Shown in pieces: positions 12,701 to 23,025 of a DNA stretch of 64,000 bases. Each line of letters opens with the position of its first letter. Position 1 is the first letter of the stretch. A program made the position numbers and the translations under genes. This DNA is from Vanilla planifolia (taxonomy: Eukaryota; Streptophyta; Magnoliopsida; Asparagales; Orchidaceae), in the NCBI GenBank assembly GCA_023846275.1, contig CM043870.1, forward strand, positions 2,293,527-2,357,526, read 5' to 3'. Under the pieces are notes generated by a model. It was not told the origin of the DNA and searched no databases. It saw only the letters and a program-made list of their open reading frames with translations.

Positions 12701-15700
12701 GCATTGAAAGCATTGTATGGCATATGAGGAATATAGCTTGGAAGGGGTGAGAGTGGGTATGGTGAATTGTGGTTCTATCATTTGGTAAGAGTAAATAATA
12801 TGCATTTGGGAACCTAGTTGAATTGTAATTGTCAATTTATGTTTACATAGCTCATGAAATCTATCTTATTTGATATCAAAGAAGAGTTTTGAGAACTATG
12901 GGCATTTGGTGTAGAATTCTTATGGGGTAGATTGAAGACATAAAAGAATGGAACAAAGTTCAAGAAAAATCTTGATCGTTTTTAGTGAATTAGTTTGTTT
13001 ATGCTAATGAGATCTATAGTGAAGTTATTTTTGTGCAAATGTAATAAATGATATTTGAGTTATGAATGAGGTATTATTGGTATGTTGAAGTTATTAATAG
13101 GGGAGCAGTGGTTTTTTTAGTATTATTTGAGTTACTAACACACTCAATGATAGTTGGGTTCAATGATTAAGGATGAAGTTTACATTTCGCTTTTATTTGT
13201 TTTAAGTTGCTTTTGAAATTTGTTTAAGGTATCTTGTATGTGCTTTGCATTTGAAATTGTTTGATGATAGAGACCCTCTTCTAAAGTAGAGGTCATGAAG
13301 AGAAGGGTTTAAGACATATTAGAGAAAGAACAGACTAAATAATATGTATTTTTGTGTATTTGGAATTTATAATTATTAGCAGTGTTAGAAGATAAAAATG
13401 TTCTTATCAGTTGAAGTTGTTAATGAGAGAGCAATGGTTGTTGTGATATGATTTAGTTACACATTTGTTGATAGTAAGCCTCAAGGATTAGCATGAAGTT
13501 CACATCTAACTTATTTGTTTCAAGATGTATGTGAAATTTATTATGAGTTTTGCATTTTTAAATTTTTTTAATGATAAAGACCATCTTTTAAAGTAAAGAT
13601 CATGGAAAGAGGAGGTCATGGTAGAGAAAGGATAAACTAAATGATATGCAGCTTATTATACTTGAAATTTACAACTACTAGCCAATAGTGCTAGAAGATA
13701 AACTAATGTCTCATTAGCATGGAACAATAAAAAGGAATTACGATCTAATGTCTAAGTTTAGAACTTAGTGATTGGAATTGAAAAAGGGCCCTTAGTTATT
13801 GTGTCAAGAGTGTGTAATATCATAAAATTCTACTCTTGCTAGCTATGCAATAGTTATAAGAGTAATAGACCTCTATTATAAGATTATTTAAGAGCAGTTG
13901 GATGGGTATGTAAACTATGAGGAAGGTGTCATATAAAGTATATAATAATATGGAAGATTGCCAAAAATAGTTTTTTTAAATATAAGGTCAAAAGAATAGA
14001 TGTCTAAAATAATGGTCTCTAAAAGCCTTGAGGTCATGGCATACTTCAAGGAAATTTGAGACATGCACAAGATTTTTTTATAATTGAATTTCTTTTTATT
14101 TCTCTTGATTTTGATATGTCCAAACTTTGAGATTATGAGGCACACTAGTAGTATTAACATTTAAAAATATTATAAGGTTATTTAATACTGAATTTTGATT
14201 TTTGGGCCAAGCATATTTGACAAAATGTATAGACATTGGTATTTGATTTTTTAATATTATTTTGGAATTGTTTTTCATGAATTTCTTTTCATAGCTATTT
14301 AAATAACTTATAATACTATAAGAATATAAAATTATTTTTATACACTTATATTCAAATTTTTGGCACAAAAATTCGTCAAAAATACCCTAAAACAGCTGAA
14401 GTCTCGGGAAAATGCACTGTAGCAATGGTCGGGTCGACCCGGCGCGAAAACAGCCCGTCCAGGTCTTTTAGAAATTAAAAATTTAATTTAAAAATAAAAA
14501 TCTGGTTGACACGAAAAGGGCGAGCCAAGCCCGCCGAGAGGAGCTCGGCTAGTGCTGGTCAACGGTCAAATCAACAGTGCCTGGCTAAGCCAAGCCCGCC
14601 CAAAGCCAGCCGAGAGGAGCTCGGCTAGGTCAAACTGCAGTGCGGTCAACGGTCAATGAACAATGCTTGGCTAAGTCAACCCGAACCAGGTGATCAAGTC
14701 TTGGTCAAGGAAGGGGGGAGCCAACCCCAAAGAGGCTCGCAATATAAACAGGGTGGATTTCTTATATAGCGCTCCAACACTTTCGCATACGCAATGTGGG
14801 ACTAAAAATCCCAGTTTCAGCCTTCGCGGGATCCAATGGCTCAGATCAAGCCCGCCCGGATCCAACGCACAGGATTCATCCCTTAAGGTAAAATCTGTGT
14901 CGTTCATCTTTGCGCCCGGATCCTACGCACGGGATTAAATCGCGTAAACGGTAATCGCGAGATTTAATCCGTGCCATTCGATTACGCTCCCGGATCCAAC
15001 GCTCTGGATTAAGCCCGAACGGTAAAATGCGTAAATTAATCTGCGCCGTTCGTTTTTGGGCCTGGATCGGACGGTGGCTGCTTTCCGTCCGTTGCCCAAA
15101 CGGCTAATTAATTTTTGGAGCTGTTGGGGGTGTTTTTAGAGCTCAAATTTGAGCTCTATAAATAGGGAAAATTAATGTATTTTTCAGTTTAACCTTTGCT
15201 AAATTTTTCAAAGATTTCAAATCTCAAAATTCGAGCACTCAAGCAAAAACGGTGAGCACTTTTATTATATGGCATGAAGCATAAGCTTTTGAATTTCAAA
15301 TAAAATTATTATTATAAAGATGAGCATATCAAGATGGACGAGTTTTCATTGTAAAAAAGATAAGATCAGAGAAGATTTGATGTGTTAAAACATTAAGAAA
15401 GTATTGTTAATAGATACAGTACAATGACATCACAAAACTTATATAAGCTAATCCAATTTAGTGGAGCTAAGTTTCGTTATTATTTCTTATTACATGTACA
15501 AATAATTTGGAAAATGCATCAATCAGTTGGTTACACTTATGTGCAAGGAATTGTGAGGAAAGTCATAAAGACTAGAGTCAACATCCTTTTTTTGTATGAT
15601 GTAGGAATAATGAGAGATGAGGTGTTAAAGCCAATCCCATTAGTTGGGTCATGACTAACAATAAACTTGATGTTGATGACAAGTTCCACATTTGGTACTT

Positions 15701-18700
15701 GTAGAGGATATATTAGCAAGTTTTTGAATAACAAATGTTGCCATGATATGTGTCTTCCAAAAAGTTATATCCATTGTGATTGGTTAAGCAACTTATCAAA
15801 CATGTAAGATATATGTGATTGGCCAAGTGGAAGAAACATTTTTTTTTTTCACAAAGAAGGAAGAATGCTACTAGAAAGTTATGGAGTATAATAGAAAAAT
15901 CAATTTTCAAAATTGATTTTTCTATTAGCATGGGTTTGAAGAAAGAGAAAGAAGAATTATCAATTAAAATAGTATCATACAGTATGAAATGGAGGGACAA
16001 AGTCAAATTAGAGGAGGCAAATAAAAAAGTCGCTAAGACAGGAAAAGGTGATTTAAGTCAATTGCTTTCGAAATGGATTCACAAAATGAGTTGTTGAACT
16101 AATTACAAACTTAAGGATAATAATGGTTCACTTAGATGTTATCAATGGATTGTTGGATTCATTTAAGGCTTTTGGGGATCAAAGACGGCAAGATGCAGCA
16201 AACACTGCCAAAGATGCAGTAGATTCTGCTAGAGAATACTTGAGGGATTCTAGATTACTACATGCTAAGGCATTTAAATATGGCCCAAAAAGTTAATGAG
16301 AGTTCTAATCGAGGATGCTATTATTGCTGTCTAGTTGAAGATGTTGGAAGTTAGTTTAAATTTTAGTTCCAAATCATTAGAAAGACTTGCTAGGCATGCA
16401 AATTTCCTTCAATGATCTATTCGAAGGCAAAATTCTTAATAGTTTATCCTAGAAGTTAGGGAGGACCCCCTTTAGGACAACTGGAAGATTATTTTTGCTT
16501 GTTTTTTTTTTTCTAAATTCTTGTAATGATTGTAAATTTCTTGGAATGCTGAATGAAATTTGATCATTCTACCAATATGTTTGGACCCAAAGCTTGGGAA
16601 ATTTTCATATATACATAAAATTTGGCAAAGCATATCAAATTCCATATATTACAACTATATAGTTGTAAATAAAATAAACAATTCATGAAGAAATAAATAA
16701 AAGGAATCACTATGCTCTATCAACATTTAATCAATTTCAAATAAGTGCCTTGTTTTTTGCATGATTATCACTTTACAGGTTATGCTAATTGAATTATGCC
16801 AGGGGGACACATTTTTGCAGTCCTTTGCCTTGATTTTTTTTTTTCTGTTCTTTGCTTTCATTGCTTTAGGATAGGTCAATAGCCCAATCGCTTCTTTTTC
16901 CTTTGATAGCTGAGATTCATTTCAATTTCTATGAAGCCATTCTTTTTATTTTATTTTAAAAAATATTTTGATCAATCTAAGTGACAAACACCAACTTTTA
17001 ATCTCACACATATCTGAAGACAATGCAATTGAGTTTTCGTTCTTTAGACCACAAATGATGTAAGTGGTCGTTCCCCTCATCATCCTATCTTACAATCCTA
17101 GCATATGTGAGAAGCTTACATGCACAACAATCCATGTAAACATTATACTCCTCTTTGGCTTTCCAAATTCTTTGCTACACTCAATCTGTGCAACCATACT
17201 TGCTGTCTGATAACAACCTGTAGGCAAAGGCTACTATGAGTTCCCATCCTTTAAAGTCAAGAACTGAAAGCTAATCTCTCACAATTAGAAAGCCAAATGA
17301 ACAACTTTTAGGCTGTTGTGGATGCAGCGGCTGAGAGAAATATTTTACTTGAGAAAAAAAAATTTGAAGAAGAGGAGAAGATTGGGAAAAAAAATGACAA
17401 GAATAGTATTGTAGTTGCTGAGATTAATTTGGAAGCAATAAAGCAAATTCTGTCAAGTTGCAGAAAAATGTGTTAGTTGCAAAGCTGTCTTCCAAATCAA
17501 GTGTAGGAATTTTGGAATCTTCAAGCAGGCTGAAGTTATTTTCAAGAAATCAGAAATCCAGAAAGTATATTTAGCGTGTAAAGTTTGGATATGAAAGTAC
17601 AGACTAGCTATTGCTTTTCCTGTAGAAGTATGTTAATACTGTGCTGGTGAACAGAACCATATGTTAGTAGGACAATTCTCGGTCAAATAAAGAATTTGGA
17701 TTGTAAATTTATTCTAAAGAAGAAGATTTACCTATGTGATACAGGAACAAAAGAAATATGAAGAATTGGAAGCGAAGTCAAGAGCTGTTCTTAAGAAGTC
17801 AAGAGCCGAAAGCTAATCTCTTACAAGTAGAAGGCCAAATGAAGAACTTTAAGGCTGTTGTGGATGCATTGGCTGTGAGAAATATTTTAATTTTTGAGAA
17901 AGAACAATTGGAAGGAGAGTAGAGAAGATTTGGAAAAAAATCTCCAGAATGCAAACTTGAACAAGTAGAACTTGACAAAATAGAATTGAAGTTGCTGAGA
18001 TTGTTTTGGAAGCAAAAGCAAATTCTGAGTTGGAAATAGAGGTCATGATTAACATCTTAATATATTCCCCAAACATCTTACTATATTCAAAAAGCTCATT
18101 ATCGAATAGCTTAAAGTGGAATCAAACAGTGACTCAATATGTGATAAAGGATGGCATTCTTTTGGTACAGCTTTGTTTAGGTTTGTAATATCTACATGCA
18201 TTCACCTTATGTTGTTGTTTTTCTTTCTATGAACTCCATTAGCTAATTGCTTAGGATATTGAACCTCCCATTGGAAGTTTTCTAATAACTTGTTTATTTT
18301 AGCCTTTATTGCCACTTGTCTCTTTTGGAATAATTGTTGTTTATTTTGTTCATTTGATCGGGTTCCTTGTAGGATGCTTAAACGATGTCGAGCAACTCAT
18401 CTATCTATTTTAGGTAGATCGACAAGAGTTTAATCCAACGCATTATAATACTCTCAAAAGAGAGTCACCATGGTGATGTTAGTTTAAATGATGTTGGCTC
18501 TATCTAATTTAATGCAAGCCTTACAGTGGCGTTACATAAATTTTTTAGTAAGTGACATTCATTGTCAATGGCCTCCTTACATTCTATCACATTTCTCCTA
18601 GTTCCTGTTGAAGGCAAGAGACAAGATTTAGCATACTAAGATAATAATGATAGGATAATCTAAGTCCTTACTTGTTATAACATCATTAGCTAAGGGAAAC

Positions 18701-21700
18701 TCAATTCAATTGTGTAAAGGTTACACCACAGCTCAAACCCTTAAGGACAACCTTCCCAATACTTCACAAAAGGAACCCATACAATTGTAAATTTTATTAT
18801 GAGTCAGTTGATTTACTCTTCCCAAAGCTAATGGTAGTGACATTATCTTACTAAGATTCATACACTCTTCAATAAATCTTGGCAAATGGTCATCCCCTAG
18901 CATGATCAGATTTGTGTTGACGCTCATTTTATAAAAATTCTTACCGAATTCCCCCTATCCATTAGTGGTCGTTCCAATTTTCACATGTTTGATTAAAATA
19001 CCTTTTATATGGATGTTCAATGGACCGAATGGTAATTCTCCTTGTGTAGTTTAGATGGTATGCATTGAATTTATGGTGTTGGCCTATCATTGAGCATTTG
19101 GCATTGACATAGTAATGGATGACTTCTACACATTTCGTACGATCAGAATGACTTGGGGCAATTGATGTGTTGGCTTCTGTGGTTTTCTTGTGTTGCCCCA
19201 CACATTGGCTATCAACAAAGTCTTTCAAATAACATTGACTCAAGGAAATTCATCAAACTCTTTATTGCTTTGCATTTTTGGGTCAAGTGCCTGTAATCTT
19301 GTGAACTTGTTGACATTGACAATTTCCCTAAATTATGGTTTGCTTCTTGGTCTGTCAGTGGTAGTGCTGGTGAGCATAATCCATGCTTCTTTATAGCAAC
19401 AAGAAATTATTCAGGCAAACTGTAAATTTTTAAAACCTCTACGCATATTGATTCATTAGCCACTTGTTGCTCTTCTTCATTAAAATCCTTTTAGTTGCTC
19501 TACTAGTGTTGTACGAGCAACTTGAAAATTCAAAATTGGAATCTCTTGACAGTAGTTTTACTCTGTAAAGTCTTATTGGGTCATTTTTGTTTTTTTACTA
19601 ACTCTTTTGGACATTTATCCTCCCGCATGTGCAAATTTTGTCCATTACATACAAATGATCTATCTGTTTTCATGTCCTTTTTAGCCTTATATTCATTGTT
19701 GGGTAGCAATCCTTCCTACGGTATCTTGTACGGATCTACTGAAGGTTTATTTGAATCTGTTCATAAAATTGCATACTGGTTCGTGTGGGCCTTTGCTTGA
19801 TTTTAAACCACTTCCTGTTGGCCCTCAAAGGCCTTCTTGTAGTAGAAAAAATGATGATGTGCTTCCTCGTTTAACTTGCCAAAAGAATTGATGCAAATGG
19901 AAGAAAGTCCTAAAAACCACTCTCAAGCCAATCCTTCCAGAGTGAAAGAAAACATTTGACATTGAGCCCACTGCAGTGCTTGGCAAATGCTCATGGATTC
20001 TTCGGAAGTTACTTAACTTGGCTCAAACATGTAGAGATTGCACCTGGTAGGTAGAGTGTATGCTATCTGTCAGTAAATTATCAAAGAAACAAGAAAAATA
20101 ATTGTTCGAAGAGGGATAATTGTGATACACACTCGATGATGAGTCACAAGAAAGTAACACCTTGCTCTCAACTGCAAGAAACTAACAGTTTGCTGTTTAG
20201 CTTCGAGTTATTGAATAGCTTCAGTGAGCTGCCCATGCAAGAAAGAATCATGGCAAGGTGGTCCTTGCTTGCACCATTTGAATGCAAATCCCTAAAGGGT
20301 TTTCTGAAGAATGATCATTACTTGCTATCATTTTTAAATGAAAAGGATGTTGAATAGAATTCTTGATATGTGCATAAGAAATGTTGATGCAAAAAATGGC
20401 ACAAGCATAGCTTAGTGTTAATCATGGAAAGTTGAAATGGGAGATGATCTTAGAAAATAAAAAGATAGTAGAAAATGACAAAAATTTTATTATGGAAAGC
20501 CTATTGAATGAGAGATGTCCACTGTCTTCAGGTGTTAGAGTACAAGTATTGTTGAAGAAGAAAAGTTAATAATTGTTTAAGTTGTTTCTTCCTTCAAGAA
20601 CTAAGAAAAGAGAGGATATCTCAAGTCATAGGGATTAGATTGTGAATCTGAAGTCCCACGATCTAGAAGTACCTCTAATAGGAACAAAAAGTACATATAA
20701 CATGGCCTAAGATGGTAAATGGCATGTCAATGTCGAAATTTAGTTACATCTTGACCACCTTAGTTGTGTTTTGGTAGTCCGTTGTGACTATCTTATCTGT
20801 CTTCTATTGAAAGATGAAACAACCCTGGTTCTTGTGTCCTTATTATATCACATCCATACATTAATCATCGATTTGAGTTAAGAGTTATAATAGCTTGGAA
20901 ATGCATAGGAGAAATTCTATATGCTTCAAGATTTCAAGTGCTTATGATATCTTTACACCTTTTAGTCTTGGTGTAACTTGATGTGTGTATAACATTTGAT
21001 TTCAATTTATGATTTTTTTAACACATCACTTTTGATACACGTCGATAGTATTGTGATCTTGCATATGCATTACATTGTCTTTAGATGCTTCAAGGAATCT
21101 GTTATGCATGACATCTTTCATATGACAATTTTAATAATGTTTCATGGTATTTTGTAAAATAGAGTTACAAAATTTGTAGGTGTTAAATATCACATGCCAT
21201 CTTTTTTTTTTGGTAGATAATAATGAGAGTAATTGAAATGAGTACAGGACCAAACAAAACTTGACTTATATAAGATTGCCTTTAACCACCCCATCCTGAC
21301 TCTAGCTAGACATTGGAGTAAAAAGGACTATTTAACTCCTCATAACTGCTTTCGTCTCCTATGCTTTGAGTGGTTTAGAAACGTTAAAGATATTGTTCCT
21401 ATTGTTTAATTAACAGAAAAGCTTTATTTCTTGTATAACACAATCTATGGTTGAGATGGATAATAGATGAAGAGAATTGAAGGTTCCAAATAGTTTATTA
21501 ATTTGTAAATTATTTATTTTGGTAATTTCACTGAGATTTGAACCTTCTTCTAATTTGTCACTTGATGATGGCATCGTCTTCTCTTCGCTTCAATTACCTT
21601 TCCAGGCTCAGGAAAGTGATGAAGCAAGGCAGAAGTTCTCCAACGCCAAATCCATCTCCTCGGCACAGTTCTTCGGTGACCAGAGCAAAAGTAGCGACGC

Positions 21701-22463
21701 ACAAGTTTCCTTGCAGAAGTTCTCTGTAAGAATCACTGTGATCTTTCTTTAAATTGAACTTCTAAAACTATTATTTATGAATCATATAATAAAATGCCTT
21801 TTTAGGATAATTTCATTATTTATTTTCTTTTATTTTTGAAACTTGTCCACATAATTAGATTATTGTTCTGTTTGGTAAATCATTTTGAAACTTATAACTT
21901 TTTTTTTTTTTTGCATAGTTTCTTTTCAAAATGCAATTGGGCACTAAAGAAAAGATATTTTTATTAATTTAGAACAAATTTTACGAATAATTGATTTTGT
22001 TGATATATTTATCAAATATAATTAATTAATTTAATAATCAACAATAACAATACCAAAAACACCCTCTGTTGCTTTGCTTTTCTAATTTGTTTCTTTGTAG
22101 GACTCAACTGCAATCTCCAGTGCTGATCTATTTGGGCGTGACATGGATGATCCTAGGCTTGATCTTAATGCAGCAGATCTCATCAATCGAATCTCTTTTC
22201 AGGTAAATTTTCTATGTACTCTTGGCTCGTATCTTTAAGTATCAAAATGAATACCTTGGCCTTATACTGGAGATCAGTGGGAGGCCAAAACAACCTAAAT
22301 AACAACACATGTTCGAACCATGGTTCTTTTTCTCATCATCTATTATGTTCCGAAGGCATCTCAGGACCTATCATCCCTGCGAAACGTCGCGGAGGAGACG
22401 GGGAAGAAGCTGACCGCATTTGCTTCCAGTTTCATCAGTGATCTACAAGATAGAATCCTTTGA
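3717..22463 (+). CDS. AGD8: ARF GTPase-activating protein, AGD8/9/10 type
   Basis: The product is an ARF GAP, which stimulates GTP hydrolysis by ARF GTPases in Golgi and vesicle traffic. Seven coding exons join in phase: 3717-3785, 3892-4010, 5465-5906, 6595-6852, 21606-21725, 22101-22202 and 22356-22463, giving 405 residues. I recall about 400-415 for Arabidopsis AGD8/9. The zinc finger is C-x2-C-x16-C-x2-C at C25, C28, C45 and C48, followed by the arginine finger near R53 in the SAVHRSLG motif. The GAP domain runs to about residue 115. Later come a basic [15 protein letters not shown] stretch and the conserved [15 protein letters not shown] and ISSADLFG segments typical of this ArfGAP2/3-like group. 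The ATG at 3717 gives the family N-terminus [11 protein letters not shown]. The exon 5 start could be 21606 or 21612; 21606 fits the family better. Intron 4 is 14.75 kb, far above the usual plant size. The specific AGD8 assignment, rather than AGD9 or AGD10, is less certain. Confidence 0.93.
4669..4990 (+). repeat. Tandem duplication in ARF GAP intron 2, 147 bp units
   Basis: Copies lie at about 4669-4815 and 4844-4990, a period of 175 bp, and are highly similar. Both begin GATGATAATGTAAAATTTGG and end AATAAATG. TG-rich runs lie just before each copy (4628-4660 and 4813-4826) and may have promoted the duplication. Confidence 0.85.
7631..7857 (+). repeat. Tandem duplication, 103 bp units, period 124 bp
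   Basis: Copies at 7631-7733 and 7755-7857 both run from ATGATTTTCA to TTTACTTAAAACTTATG, with scattered substitutions that suggest moderate age. They lie in ARF GAP intron 4. Confidence 0.8.
11461..12230 (+). repeat. Tandem duplication, about 365 bp units, period about 399 bp
   Basis: Copy 1 is about 11461-11821 and copy 2 about 11860-12230. Shared stretches include TTATGATATAGGTCAAACTA and ATGTATGATAGCCTTTCTTT. Both copies end near GAGCTTGAGGAAAGC. The copies differ by substitutions and small indels. I recognise no coding content. They lie in ARF GAP intron 4. Confidence 0.85.
13084..13718 (+). repeat. Diverged tandem duplication, about 320 bp units
   Basis: Copy 1 is about 13084-13410 and copy 2 about 13411-13718. 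They share an ordered series of anchors: TTGAAGTT-TTAAT, the GGATTA/GGATGAAG block, GATAGAGACC or GATAAAGACC, AAAGTA-AG-TCATG, AGAGAAAG and GTGCTAGAAGATAAA-like ends. Similarity is visibly lower than in the neighbouring duplication, so this one is probably older. Confidence 0.75.
14380..15260 (+). mobile_element. GC-rich LTR-like block with TATA box (probable solo or partial LTR)
   Basis: The base composition changes sharply here to GC- and CpG-rich, unlike the AT-rich intron around it. Internal repeats are visible. The GCCGAGAGGAGCTCGGCTAG motif occurs twice (about 14533 and 14609), and three or four degenerate copies of a CCCGGATCC-ACGC-GGATTAA unit lie between about 14850 and 15010. A TATA box (CTATAAATAG) at about 15156 is followed by a leader-like stretch ending at about 15255 in a donor-like ACG|GTGAGC. 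This layout suits an LTR or a short non-autonomous retroelement. I could not fix the terminal repeats, so boundaries and family are uncertain. It is a fossil; nothing shows activity. Confidence 0.45.
15889..15927. repeat. Near-perfect 39-nt palindrome (hairpin)
   Basis: Arms at 15889-15907 and 15909-15927 are exact reverse complements of 19 nt around a single central C. One arm reads AATAGAAAAATCAATTTT plus one outer T. It lies inside ARF GAP intron 4. It could be a minimal foldback or MITE remnant or a chance inverted duplication. It is not followed by a T tract of terminator type. Confidence 0.85.
17254..18027 (+). repeat. Diverged direct duplication with coiled-coil-like reading, offset 542 bp
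   Basis: Copies at about 17254-17452 and 17796-18027 share AAGTCAAGA, GAAAGCTAATCTC, GGCTGTTGTGGATGCA, GAGAAATATTTTA and TTGCTGAGATT blocks in the same order. In one frame both read as a Lys/Glu-rich, heptad-like segment (AVVDA-A-RNIL followed by charged residues). This suggests a decayed coiled-coil-coding piece, either retroelement gag or a captured host exon. I do not recognise the protein. Confidence 0.7.
18400..20100 (-). mobile_element. Decayed LTR retrotransposon, probably Gypsy (gag region)
   Basis: The clearest signal is on the minus strand at about 19.85-20.05 kb. There the translation has the Retrotrans_gag pattern: a Phe-x-x-Thr-Leu core, a Trp-Phe pair about ten residues on, then an Ile-Asn-Ser-Phe stretch. 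Sequence down to about 18.4 kb seems to belong to the same old insertion, but I could not assign protease or polymerase parts. It looks broken, with many breaks and without paired LTRs, and is old. Confidence 0.45.
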
Positions 22464-23025
22464 GATGGATGCTGGTATCTAGAATTACTTCTCTCATGAC
22501 ATCATCCTTGCATGGTAATACATCAAAAGCCTGCTTTTAAGAATTTTGTATCAGGAGCTATTTTGGATTTCGAGTGCTGAACAATCCCAAAGAATAAGCA
22601 GGATTGCATTAGTTCTATGGTGTGGAATGTGTATACCATCATACATCAGGCTGTTTTAATCTCCTATAAATGTATCATTGAACATCGAGTATTGAATTGA
22701 AGTCACCCAGTTTTTTTTTACATTATGTTCTTGGGAATTTAGAGTGTATCATACCAATTTATGTTGTGTTTTCTATCCCCTTGTCATCAAGTTTTTAGAT
22801 TTTTTTTTTCTATTTTTTTAATCAGAAATGGCTTTAAAATAAGGTTTAAACCCCTTTAATTAAGATATTGTATCTCTTTTGTATTAAAATGAGAATAGAA
22901 ATGAACTCGAGGATAGATTAAGCTCATCTTAAAAGGAAGATATGAAGAGTTGCTTGCTCCCCGATAGTAAAACAAACACAGGTTTGAACTAGTAAAAGTA
23001 GTACATTCTGCAGGATCTATCTGCA
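22464..23025. other. Convergent 3' spacer between the ARF GAP and heat-shock factor genes
   Basis: The 562 bp between the two stop codons must hold both 3' UTRs and both polyadenylation sites. T-rich and A-rich stretches occur at about 22710-22850, and an AATAAG-like hexamer is near 22595. Plant 3' UTRs are often 200-400 bp, so the two transcripts could end back to back or overlap. Confidence 0.6.

Larger units (their letters stand above)
6853..21605 (+). other. Giant intron 4 of the ARF GAP gene (14.75 kb)
   Basis: The intron runs from the donor CAG|GTGCAT after 6852 to the acceptor before 21606. The exons on each side are in phase 0, and the flanking protein sequence is continuous with the family. 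The intron is mostly AT-rich unrecognised DNA. It contains four local duplications, a GC-rich LTR-like block, a perfect hairpin and decayed Gypsy-like sequence, all listed separately. Open frames within it are short and I could assign none to a host gene. The stretches 8.1-11.4, 12.2-13.0 and 20.4-21.5 kb show nothing I recognise. Confidence 0.85.

Noticed and set aside
15424-16097. Possible small genes at 15424-15654 and 15819-16097
   Set aside because: Short frames in repeat-rich intron DNA, with the palindrome inside one of them. No family match and no start or splice support.
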